The notes under the pieces: generated by a model
The model's database searches: none
What the model was told of the DNA's origin: nothing
The model's input: only the letters and a program-made list of their open reading frames with translations
Assembly: GCA_030147525.1 (NCBI GenBank)
Contig: JASBVF010000025.1
Span: 1 to 64,000 of the forward strand
Reading direction: 5' to 3'
DNA: 64,000 bases
Source of the DNA: Bacteroidota bacterium
GTDB taxonomy: Bacteria > Bacteroidota > Bacteroidia > Chitinophagales > Saprospiraceae
Position numbers and translations under genes: made by a program
Shown: positions 16,702 to 24,840 of the stretch, piece after piece
How positions within the stretch are numbered: position 1 is the first letter of the stretch
How the letters are laid out: every line of letters starts with the position of its first letter

Positions 16702-18003
16702 TTGAAATCCCGTTATCAGCAAGCACTGGACTACCTTTACGCACAACTTCCGATGTTCCACCGCATCGGACCGGCTGCATTTAAAAAAGACCTGACCAAC
16801 ATCCGGGCCTTTTGCGAACGCCTCGGCCAGCCTGAACTTAAATTTCCCTCCATCCACATCGCAGGCACCAATGGTAAAGGCTCTGTTGCGCACATGCTCG
16901 CCGCCATTTTTACCGCCAGTGGTTTTAAAACCGGCCTCTACACCTCGCCGCACTACCGGGATTTCCGGGAACGGGTGAAAATTGACGGGCAGTTCGTTCC
17001 CAAAAAACAGGTCGTGGAATTTGTGGACGAGCACCGGACGTTTTGCGAAGCACTTAAACCCTCCTACTTCGAATGGACGGTCGCACTGGCATTCGATTAT
17101 TTCGCCAAAGAAAAAGTAGACATCGCCATCGTCGAAACCGGCCTCGGCGGCCGGCTCGACTCCACCAATATCGTTACCCCGCTGCTCAGCATTATTACCA
17201 ATATCGGCTATGACCACATGAATTTGCTGGGAGAAACGCTGCCGCTCATCGCCGGTGAAAAAGCAGGGATTATCAAGCCAGGTATCCCGGTCGTCATCGG
17301 TGAAACACATCCTGAATCACGGCCGGTTTTTGAACAAAAAGCCGGTGCGGAAAAGGCGCCCATCGTTTTCGCCGATCAGCATTTCAAAGCGGTTTTGATC
17401 AAAAAAACAGACACGCACGCCACGTATGAAATAAAAAAAGACGGGCAAACCATTTTTGAAAGCCTCTCCCTCAACCATCTCGGCGATTACCAGCAGAAAA
17501 ATCTTTCCACCGTCCTGCAATCCATCGAAACACTGGAGCAGCGCTACCCTGCCCTGCTGCCGGCCGGCCGCCTTAACGTGACTGACGGCCTTTATTTTTT
17601 GAAAAAATATTCGGGTTTCCTTGGAAGATGGGAGTTCATCAGCCTTAAGCCCCGCATCCTCTGCGACAGCGCTCACAACGAAGACGGCATCCGTATGGCT
17701 ATGGAGGGCCTTAAACAAATGACGTTCGAAAAACTTCACTTCGTACTCGGGACAGTCAACGACAAGCCGCCCGCCAAGCTGCTCGCCCTGCTGCCCACTG
17801 ACGCAACTTATTATTTTGCCAAAGCCAACATCCCCCGTGGCCTCGACGCCAATGTACTGCGGCAGGCAGCCGTAGCTTTTGGTTTAAAAGGTAAGACCTA
17901 CGCCAGCGTCCGCCATGCGCTCGCAGCTGCCAAACGCAAAGCCGGGGAAAACGACCTGATCTATGTCGGAGGTAGTATTTTTGTGGTGGCGGAGGTGGTT
18001 TGA
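16702..18003 (+). CDS. folC: Folylpolyglutamate synthase / dihydrofolate synthase
   Basis: A 433-residue FolC of the Mur ligase family; adds glutamate to folates and may also join dihydropteroate with glutamate. The P-loop is GTNGKGSV at residues 55-62 and the family loops TGLYTSPHYRDFRERVKIDG, VETGLGGRLDSTN, ITNIGYDHMNLLG and LCDSAHNEDGI are intact. The start is a TTG at 16702, giving KSRYQQALDYLYAQLPMFHRIG, which matches the usual Bacteroidota N-terminus; an upstream TTG at 16657 is a second choice. No ATG is available before residue 18. The gene is convergent with the lipoprotein gene that follows. Confidence 0.93.
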   Translation: MKSRYQQALDYLYAQLPMFHRIGPAAFKKDLTNIRAFCERLGQPELKFPSIHIAGTNGKGSVAHMLAAIFTASGFKTGLYTSPHYRDFRERVKIDGQFVPKKQVVEFVDEHRTFCEALKPSYFEWTVALAFDYFAKEKVDIAIVETGLGGRLDSTNIVTPLLSIITNIGYDHMNLLGETLPLIAGEKAGIIKPGIPVVIGETHPESRPVFEQKAGAEKAPIVFADQHFKAVLIKKTDTHATYEIKKDGQTIFESLSLNHLGDYQQKNLSTVLQSIETLEQRYPALLPAGRLNVTDGLYFLKKYSGFLGRWEFISLKPRILCDSAHNEDGIRMAMEGLKQMTFEKLHFVLGTVNDKPPAKLLALLPTDATYYFAKANIPRGLDANVLRQAAVAFGLKGKTYASVRHALAAAKRKAGENDLIYVGGSIFVVAEVV

Positions 18004-18092
18004 CCGGGTTAAACCAATACGATCAAAAGAGAAGACATTTCCACTGTATGCCGTAAAAGCCTTTGCATTCCGTCGGCGAAAACATTCCATGT

Positions 18093-19136
18093 TCACTGGT
18101 ACTGGATATACACCGGCTTCGGCACCAATTCCAGTATCTCTTCCGGCTGCATTTCCGTTTTGGCATTCACCTTCCGGGTGTCGTGTTTGTAAAAGACTTT
18201 AAAACCGGCGAACTGCACCGGCTCCGGATAAATGACCTGCCGATAGGTCGCTTTTTTGTAGGCCCTGCCACCCCACCCGTCCATATGCATGACGAGCTGC
18301 ACATCCGGCAGCAATTTTATGTCCTGATAATTGGTGACCATGCCCTTCGTAAAGCGATGAACGACCAAAATCTTTGGCGGAAGCTGGTGTTGTTTGACCA
18401 ACCCGGCCAGATATTGCGCAGCAAAATTGATATCCTCCGCATCGAATGTCCCGACCTGTTTGCCTGGCCGGACGCCGGTTTTCATGGAAAACTCCGGATC
18501 GATCCCCAAATGCACATTCGGCATCGAAAGGAAGGTATCCAAAGCCGGCAACTCCTCCTGCAAGGTGCTCCACCCTACCTGGATATCCAACATCACGATG
18601 GCGTCAATCTTTTTGGCTAAAGTCAAAGCTTTTTCAATTTGCTCCCGGGGCATGCGTTGCCGGTATTTATTTCCCCGCCCGGGGTCCTGTTGCGCCGTGA
18701 CGGCAATGTAATGGATGGCAGGTAAAACAGGCGCCAGCGAATCAGCCTGCTCCCAACGGGCGACTTCAGTTTGCAGCAGTTCCAGCATTTCCGCTTCCGG
18801 CAATTCGCCCAGAATGCCCATTTGTTTTGAATAAAAATTCCCGTAAAATGCCACCACCCGCTGAAATGGCAATATGGCCGCCGCATCAGGATACGGCATC
18901 GTGATAGACTGCCAACGCCCGGTTGAATCGCCGGCGCCAAGGGCTTTGACCAATTGGTCAAAAGCTGCGGTATCCAAACCATGCAGGCTGTCAATGGGAG
19001 GCACGATAACTTCGTGAGCGGGAGCAGGCAATTCACGACCCTGCGTGTTCGTGCAGGCCGAATGAAAGAGCGCCAATGCACAACAGATTAGTGAAAACTG
19101 CAACGGCCGGCAGTAAAAAAGCAGGTTTTGAGGCAT
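18093..19136 (-). CDS. TIM-barrel-like lipoprotein, conserved unknown
   Basis: A 347-residue protein with an N-terminal hydrophobic stretch ending SACTN, so a likely lipoprotein with Cys28. The mature part has conserved-looking motifs: VVAFYGNFYSKQMGILGE, PVLPAIHYIAVTAQQDPGRG, DAIVMLDIQVGWSTLQEE, VHLGIDPEFSM, PPKILVVHRFTKGM and LVMHMDGWGG, in the order expected of a (beta/alpha)8 barrel with Asp/Glu at strand ends. I recall similar blocks (FYG...LGVLGE, ALDPEW, HMDG) in hypothetical proteins of Actinobacteria, but no function is known to me. It sits 48 nt downstream of the GH13 gene on the same strand and may share its transcript. Confidence 0.7.
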   Translation of the reverse strand: MPQNLLFYCRPLQFSLICCALALFHSACTNTQGRELPAPAHEVIVPPIDSLHGLDTAAFDQLVKALGAGDSTGRWQSITMPYPDAAAILPFQRVVAFYGNFYSKQMGILGELPEAEMLELLQTEVARWEQADSLAPVLPAIHYIAVTAQQDPGRGNKYRQRMPREQIEKALTLAKKIDAIVMLDIQVGWSTLQEELPALDTFLSMPNVHLGIDPEFSMKTGVRPGKQVGTFDAEDINFAAQYLAGLVKQHQLPPKILVVHRFTKGMVTNYQDIKLLPDVQLVMHMDGWGGRAYKKATYRQVIYPEPVQFAGFKVFYKHDTRKVNAKTEMQPEEILELVPKPVYIQYQ

Positions 19137-19184
19137 GTTTGTTTTTTGTTTTTAAAGGATAAAGCAAAACCAGGCGGCATCCGC

Positions 19185-20564
19185 CTACTGTTTTTTCAAC
19201 AACAAATATTGATAAGCCGTGAAAGAGACTGACCCGCCCAGCGTCAGCGCGTCACCGGTAAGTGCATTAATCCATGCAGAATTTTGCAGGCCGGCCGGTA
19301 AAGTAAAATTCACAACATCATCCCTGACATTCACCAGTACCAGTATTTCCTCTCCCTGATAAGTTCGGGTAAAACAGGCCACATCGCTTGCCGGATAAAA
19401 CGTTATCATCCCCCGCCGGGCAGCCGCCGTTGAAGAATAAACCCCCAGGATAGACTTGTACGCCTCCAACATGTCGGGATTGGCGCTCCAGTCAATCGGC
19501 GATTTGCTGAAAAAAGGCACGTTGCTGACCCGCCCTACCTCCTGGCCAGTATAGATCAGAGGCACACCGCTCATGAAAATCTGCGTGACCGACGCAGCCA
19601 GCGCTCCTTTTTTACCGTTGAAAAGGACCATTGGCGTTTGATCCCAGGCTGACTCATCGTGGTTGGTGGTGAAGCGCAATTTGTGCTTACCGGCCGGAAT
19701 ATCGCTGTATTCGTTAAAGTGTACGGTTTGCAAATTTCCGGCGGGTTGTCCGTTAAAAATGTTTTTAAGGGCCCCGTAAAAATTCCAGCTGAAGGTCAGA
19801 TCAAAGCCTGCGCTGAAGTGATCGTCCCGGTCGCCTTCAGCCAACATGACAATTTTCCGGCCGGGTACTGCCCTCAAAGTATCGATGGCTGCTTTCCAGA
19901 AATCGAAGGGCACTCCGTCGGCGTAGTCGCAGCGGTAACCATCCACATTGGCTTCCAGCACCCAATATTTCATAGCGTCGATCATAGCTTGCCGCATGTC
20001 AGCATTACTAAAATTCAGGTCTGCCACATCCTGCCAGTTGGTTCCTGCCGGATGAATGATGTTTCCGTTTGCATCCTGCGTGTACCAGCTTTTGTTGCTG
20101 ATCCAGGCATGATCCCAGGCTGTGTGATTGGCCACCCAGTCGAGCATGATGGCCATACCTCTTGCATGTGCTTCATCCGTCAATTTTCTGAGATCTGCAA
20201 GGTTGCCATATTCGGAACTGACGGCCTTAAAATCCTTCACGGAATACGGCGAATTCACGGACCGGATCGTCCCGATGGGATGAATGGGCATCAACCAGAT
20301 CACATTCACGCCCAGCGCCTTCAATTCATCCAGCCGGGCAATGACGCCCTGCAGGTTGCCGCCTGTGCTGAAAGCCCGAAGGTTTACTTCGTACATGACA
20401 ATGTCTTCATTATCAGGCACATTGGCGAAGGGCATTCCATATTGCTGATAAACAGAATCCTGCCCGCCAACGTCATTTACGGGCTTAACGGGGTCGTCTT
20501 TTTTACAGGAAAAAGCTAAGAGCAGCAGGAAAGAAAATAGAAAGATGCGGTTCATTAATTTCAT
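19185..20564 (-). CDS. Alpha-amylase-family (GH13) lipoprotein
   Basis: A 459-residue GH13 glycoside hydrolase. The lipobox LAFSC gives a lipidated Cys20. Catalytic residues are visible: nucleophile D213 in DGYRCDYAD, acid/base E243 in MLAEGD, transition-state stabiliser D303 in TTNHDES; the first conserved region is DWVANHT around 142-148. A short C-terminal beta domain follows (ILVLVNVRDDVVNFTLPAG). Domain B is small. It probably degrades starch-like glucans at the cell surface or in the periplasm. It lacks a starch-binding module and SusC/SusD neighbours, so it is not part of a visible polysaccharide-utilisation locus. Confidence 0.93.
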   Translation of the reverse strand: MKLMNRIFLFSFLLLLAFSCKKDDPVKPVNDVGGQDSVYQQYGMPFANVPDNEDIVMYEVNLRAFSTGGNLQGVIARLDELKALGVNVIWLMPIHPIGTIRSVNSPYSVKDFKAVSSEYGNLADLRKLTDEAHARGMAIMLDWVANHTAWDHAWISNKSWYTQDANGNIIHPAGTNWQDVADLNFSNADMRQAMIDAMKYWVLEANVDGYRCDYADGVPFDFWKAAIDTLRAVPGRKIVMLAEGDRDDHFSAGFDLTFSWNFYGALKNIFNGQPAGNLQTVHFNEYSDIPAGKHKLRFTTNHDESAWDQTPMVLFNGKKGALAASVTQIFMSGVPLIYTGQEVGRVSNVPFFSKSPIDWSANPDMLEAYKSILGVYSSTAAARRGMITFYPASDVACFTRTYQGEEILVLVNVRDDVVNFTLPAGLQNSAWINALTGDALTLGGSVSFTAYQYLLLKKQ

Positions 20565-20892
20565 GATTTTTGATTTGTTGCTAAGCGGTAAAGATCGTTG
20601 AAGTTTCGGTTATTAATATTGACAGGAGGCGATTTAACATAAAAGGTTTCAACCGGGACGTTAAGGCCTCATTAAGGAGAAACACTTCCCGGAAACTTTT
20701 TTTCACAAAACTTTCATTTCACCCATTTTCATCGTCTTGCGGTATGTTTTCCAACTCCCGAACGATCCACCGTTTGGTGGCTAAACTGATTGCTTTTTGT
20801 GCTTCCATTTTTTGCATTTTTATCCGCAAAATCTGTCAAGCTATTTCAGGAATAGACACAGATAAATAATTGGAGCGCAGTGCATAAAAATA
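20565..20892. other. Spacer with no recognised gene
   Basis: About 330 bp separate the GH13 start from the sucC terminator. I see only a short inverted pair (CCACCG/CGTTTGGTGG near 20768-20780) and no promising reading frame or clear -7 box. Confidence 0.5.
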
Positions 20893-20919
20893 AAGGGAGG
20901 CGCTGACGCTACCTCCCTT
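20893..20919 (-). terminator. Terminator of sucC
   Basis: Stem AAGGGAGG (20893-20900) with CCTCCCTT (20912-20919), followed on the minus strand by TATTTTTATGC. It lies 45 nt after the sucC stop. Confidence 0.8.
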
Positions 20920-20963
20920 CATTTTTTCCGGTACCCGGATGGTATTTTTAAGTCCTGGCGTAA

Positions 20964-22172
20964 TTACGCCTCTGCCAGTACCTGGCTCACCAAATCCGCC
21001 GCTTCCTGCAGCAAAATGGCAGAGTGTACTTTCAGGCCTGACTCGTCGATGATCTTTTTCGCAATATCGGCATTCGTGCCTTGCAGACGCACGATGATGG
21101 GAACGTTGATGTTGCCCATGTTTTTGTACGCATCCACAACACCCTGTGCCACCCGGTCGCAACGAACGATACCTCCGAAAATATTGATCAGGATGGCTTT
21201 CACCGCCGGATCTTTCAGAATAATGTGGAAGGCTTGCTCCACCCGCTCAGCGTTGGCGGTACCACCGACGTCGAGGAAGTTGGCAGGCTCACCACCGGAC
21301 AGTTTGATGATGTCCATCGTCGCCATGGCAAGACCGGCGCCGTTCACCATACAACCCACGTTGCCGTCGAGTTTGACATAGTTAAGGTCAAATTCTTTGG
21401 CTTCCACTTCGGTCGGGTCTTCCTCGTCCTTGTCACGCATGGCTTCGAGGTCGGGGTGACGGTAGAGGGCGTTTTCATCGAGTGAAACTTTGCAATCTAC
21501 AGCTACGATACGGTCGTCCGCAGTTTTCAATGTTGGATTGATTTCAAACAAAGTCGCATCGGCGCCGGTAAAGGCTTTGTACAAACTCTGGATGAACTTC
21601 ACCATATTTTTGAAAGCCTGGCCGCTGAGGCCGAGGTTGAAGGCAATCTTGCGGGTCTGGAAGGCTTGCAGCCCCAGTTCGGCATCGATGTATTCTTTGT
21701 GCACGAGGTGCGGCGTTTCTTCGGCCACCTTTTCAATGTCCATCCCGCCCTCCGTGGAGTAGATGATGACGTTGCATTTTTTCTCACGGTCCATGAGGAT
21801 GGAAACGTAGTATTCTTTGCATGCGTCGAAATCAGGACGGTAGCTGTCCTCAGCGATGAGAACTTTGCGCACCAGCTTGCCTTCTCCGTCCATACCTCCG
21901 GGCGTTTGCGGAGTTTTGAGCATCATGCCGATGATGTTACCGGCGTGTTCTTTGAGCTGGTCGAGGTTTTTGGCGAGTTTGACACCGCCGCCCTTTCCAC
22001 GGCCACCGGCGTGGATTTGAGCTTTAACGACGACAACATCGGTTCCGGTTGCTTCCCGGATTTTATTCCATGCGGCTACTGCCTCTTCGACGTTGTGGGC
22101 GACAACGCCTTCCTGGATGGCTACGCCGTAGCTCTTAAGAAGTTCTTTTCCCTGGTATTCGTGAAGATTCAT
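20964..22172 (-). CDS. sucC: Succinyl-CoA synthetase beta subunit, ADP-forming type
   Basis: A 402-residue ATP-grasp enzyme of the TCA cycle that, with SucD, converts succinyl-CoA to succinate with ATP or GTP formation. The N-terminus is MNLHEYQGKELLKSYGV; the nucleotide-binding HAGGRGKGGGVKLAK, the NPLxxT-type INPTLKTADDRIVAVDCKV and the GGT, INIFGGIVRCDRVAQGV loops are as in SucC. Length is normal. sucD is not adjacent. A word-repeat hairpin lies between it and the TonB receptor gene upstream on the same strand, and a terminator follows. Confidence 0.95.
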   Translation of the reverse strand: MNLHEYQGKELLKSYGVAIQEGVVAHNVEEAVAAWNKIREATGTDVVVVKAQIHAGGRGKGGGVKLAKNLDQLKEHAGNIIGMMLKTPQTPGGMDGEGKLVRKVLIAEDSYRPDFDACKEYYVSILMDREKKCNVIIYSTEGGMDIEKVAEETPHLVHKEYIDAELGLQAFQTRKIAFNLGLSGQAFKNMVKFIQSLYKAFTGADATLFEINPTLKTADDRIVAVDCKVSLDENALYRHPDLEAMRDKDEEDPTEVEAKEFDLNYVKLDGNVGCMVNGAGLAMATMDIIKLSGGEPANFLDVGGTANAERVEQAFHIILKDPAVKAILINIFGGIVRCDRVAQGVVDAYKNMGNINVPIIVRLQGTNADIAKKIIDESGLKVHSAILLQEAADLVSQVLAEA

Positions 22173-22185
22173 GTATGAAATTGAT

Positions 22186-22276
22186 TTATGTGTTTGTGTT
22201 TGTGGGTATTTGTGTGATTGTGAGGTGTCCGGTCATTTCACGACCACCTGCACACTCAAACACCCGAACACTCAAA
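22186..22276. repeat. GTGTTTGTG / CACTCAAACACCCG hairpin
   Basis: Words GTGTTTGTG, GTATTTGTG and GATTGTGAG on the left are mirrored by CACCTGCACACTCAAACACCC and CGAACACTCAAA on the right. It fills the spacer between the TonB receptor stop and the sucC start, both on the minus strand, and might terminate the receptor transcript. Confidence 0.75.
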
Positions 22277-24596
22277 AATTAAACGTCAGTCCAATACTCG
22301 GCATAATCGGCAACTGATTTACCCTTTGATTGCGCACCCGGTCGAAGTAAAAAATATTATCCCTGTTGTACAGGTTTGTGGCGCTGGCCACCGCTTCGAG
22401 GCTGGAATGCTTGTTAAAGGTAATCACTCTTTTCAGCGAAATGTCCAACCGGTGATAATATGGTAATCGACCTCCGTTTCGCTTTTTATCCAACACAACA
22501 CCCAGGTCGCCGTTTCCGGTCAGAGGATCGGAGTCAAGGCCATCCTGGAAGCTGAAGTTATTGTAAAAACCCTGCGTTTGGGTGAACGGGAAACCGGAAC
22601 CAAGGTTCCAGCGAACAGCCGCCTCCCAATCGTTAGAAGCGCCAAATTTATAAGTTACCAGCAAATTCATGTTATGCCGGCGGTCAAAAACTGTAGGATA
22701 AACTTGTTCGCCATCGTCCCGGTCGACGTAAGCATGCGAATAAGTACCCCAGAAATAGAACTTCCGGGTCTCGTAACGCAGTGTAAAATCAATACCATAA
22801 GCCTCGCCCGTTTCCGTTACAAAGTTCGGATCGGTAGCGTTGAGTTTGTTGCGGTTGATCTGGATGAGCTGGGTGAAATTTTTGTAGTAAGGCTCTACGT
22901 TCAGTTCCAGTTTCTTGGTCAGGTCGATCTCCGTTCCGAACACGGCATGCCATGCTTTCTGCAGGCGGTGAGGTGCGGGTTCCGAGCTGTTTGGCAGGGT
23001 TACCCGTTCTTCAGGCCCAGTGAGGAAACCGACGAAGAGGTTGACCACATCCAGTTCGTTCACGCTGCTGATAAGGTTTTGAGAGTAACGGCCTCCGGCC
23101 ATTTTTAACCGGAAATTATCCGATACATTATACTTGGCGCCGAAGCGGGGCTCCAGGTTAGAGGCGGATTGAGAGGGGTAAAACTGCATCCTCAGGCTCG
23201 GCTCGATAACCCAGCCGCCTACCCGGTATTTCAGTTTTACAAAACCCGCCAGCTCCGTCGTGAAGCTTTTTTGGCGAATGGTATTACCAATAAAGTTGCG
23301 GAATTGAAAATCCGTATCCATCCCATTGACCTCAAACCCGTATTTCACTTCGTTGTTCAGGCCGTAGTAAGTGAAGTCCAGCAACACGTTGTAGTTGCTG
23401 ATGCTGCTCGTACGGGGTGTTCCTTCGGCTTCCTGCAATTCGATATCGTACTTAGAGTAGGCCGCAGTACCGCCGATAACGAGGTTAGAGTTTGGTGGAA
23501 TCAGGGTGAAGTTAGCGCCACCACCGGCTGTGTTCCAGCCCAGGCTTGCCACGCCGATGTAGTCTACATTATCGTTGAAATTGAAGCCGAACAGATTGAG
23601 CTTGCTACCGTTGGCACTCACGAAAGACAGCTTGCCATAGAGGTCCGTAAAATTAAAAGGCAGCCTTTGAAGGTCTTCGCCACCCACGGCCGTGTCATTG
23701 TTGAATTTGTAAAAAGAGGTATCCACTGCGTAAGAATACAGCATTGGAGATGTCTCGTTGATGTAGGAGTGCTTAGCTGTCAGCAGAAAGGAAGTGCTTC
23801 CCCCACCCTCCTTGAATTTTTTGATCGGACCTTCCAGCACGGTCTTCGCCTGGAATGGATTGGCACTGACGAGGCCTGCCAGGCGGGTTTTGTTGCCCTC
23901 CCGTGTCTTCAGGTCGATGACAGCCGAAACCCTACCACCGTATTCTGCATTGAAACCGGCCGTGAGGACGTCCACGGTTTTGATGGTTTCCGTTTCAAAA
24001 ACAGAGAAAAAGCCAATACTGTGAAAAGGGTTGAAAATCGTCATGCCATCCAGCAAGATCCGGTTCTGAATAGGCGAACCGCCCCGGATGTAAATCTGTC
24101 CGCCCTGATCGCCGGTGGAAATAATGCCCGGTAATACCGGCAGGTACTGCGCAATGTCCGCCTGACCACCGGTTCCCGGCAGCGACTTGATCTGGTTGGC
24201 GGTGACAGTTACCTTGGAAACCTGCACATCCGAGCGGGCCTTTTCCCGACGGGCGGAGAGTTCCACCGTTCCCAGCTGCACGGCATTTTCCTTCATCATC
24301 AAACGCTGGTTGACGATGCCTCCGTCCACAACGTTAATGGCCACAGCCACGCTGTCGTAGCCGATGTAAGTTCCAACGAGTGTATATTTTCCGGCAGGAA
24401 CGTTACCGATGCTGTAAAATCCATCCTCGTCCGTGTTGGCGCCAATGGTAGTGCCCAGCAAGAGTACCGTTCCAAAAATGATGGGCTCGCCTGTGTCTTT
24501 ATCGTAAACGTTACCTCGAATTGTACCGCCTTTTTGTGCAAGAAGAGAGACTGAAAACAAACAAACAATCGGGAGTAGAATCAGTATTTTTTTCAT
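22272..24596 (-). CDS. TonB-dependent receptor with carboxypeptidase-like N-terminal domain
   Basis: A 774-residue outer-membrane receptor. After the signal peptide (MKKILILLPIVCLFSVSLLAQ) comes a CarboxypepD_reg-like domain at about 25-105 (GTIRGNVYDKDTGEPIIFGTVLLLGT), then the plug at about 125-235 (QYLPVLPGIISTGDQGGQIYIRGGSPIQNRILLDGM), then a 22-strand-type barrel ending in an aromatic residue (PSIGLTFNF). No TonB-box transport substrate can be assigned; no SusD partner is adjacent. A TATATTTG box lies about 53 nt upstream. Ordinary nutrient receptor by appearance. Confidence 0.92.
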   Translation of the reverse strand: MKKILILLPIVCLFSVSLLAQKGGTIRGNVYDKDTGEPIIFGTVLLLGTTIGANTDEDGFYSIGNVPAGKYTLVGTYIGYDSVAVAINVVDGGIVNQRLMMKENAVQLGTVELSARREKARSDVQVSKVTVTANQIKSLPGTGGQADIAQYLPVLPGIISTGDQGGQIYIRGGSPIQNRILLDGMTIFNPFHSIGFFSVFETETIKTVDVLTAGFNAEYGGRVSAVIDLKTREGNKTRLAGLVSANPFQAKTVLEGPIKKFKEGGGSTSFLLTAKHSYINETSPMLYSYAVDTSFYKFNNDTAVGGEDLQRLPFNFTDLYGKLSFVSANGSKLNLFGFNFNDNVDYIGVASLGWNTAGGGANFTLIPPNSNLVIGGTAAYSKYDIELQEAEGTPRTSSISNYNVLLDFTYYGLNNEVKYGFEVNGMDTDFQFRNFIGNTIRQKSFTTELAGFVKLKYRVGGWVIEPSLRMQFYPSQSASNLEPRFGAKYNVSDNFRLKMAGGRYSQNLISSVNELDVVNLFVGFLTGPEERVTLPNSSEPAPHRLQKAWHAVFGTEIDLTKKLELNVEPYYKNFTQLIQINRNKLNATDPNFVTETGEAYGIDFTLRYETRKFYFWGTYSHAYVDRDDGEQVYPTVFDRRHNMNLLVTYKFGASNDWEAAVRWNLGSGFPFTQTQGFYNNFSFQDGLDSDPLTGNGDLGVVLDKKRNGGRLPYYHRLDISLKRVITFNKHSSLEAVASATNLYNRDNIFYFDRVRNQRVNQLPIMPSIGLTFNF

Positions 24597-24648
24597 AAAA
24601 GCTTTTTGCGAAGAACATTAAAGCTGGTGTGCTTTTCTTAATCGGGCG

Positions 24649-24656
24649 CAAATATA
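24649..24656 (-). promoter_or_regulatory. -7 box of the TonB receptor gene
   Basis: TATATTTG on the minus strand, full match to TAnnTTTG, about 53 nt before the receptor start. Confidence 0.6.
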
Positions 24657-24785
24657 AAAGTCTCCGGCCGGAAGAAGGGACTTAATACTGTCTATTTAAA
24701 AAATGAATGCCGGGAAGAGGAAATTTGTCGCGAGGCTTGCGAGGGGGTATCTGACGGGCAGGGAATCGGGGGTCGGACAGGACAT

Positions 24786-24820
24786 CAGACTTTCCAGGCC
24801 ATTGCAGCCTGGAAAGTCTG
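24786..24820. terminator. Perfect 14-bp hairpin after the giant secreted protein
   Basis: CAGACTTTCCAGGC (24786-24799) pairs with GCCTGGAAAGTCTG (24807-24820) around ATTGCA-type loop. It follows the minus-strand stop at 24841. There is no T-run, so termination is not certain. Confidence 0.6.
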
Positions 24821-24840
24821 TGAACTCGAAGCAGCCCGGG

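Noticed and set aside
23169-24134. 321-residue plus-strand frame opposite the TonB receptor
   Set aside because: Shadow of the receptor gene, no domain pattern.
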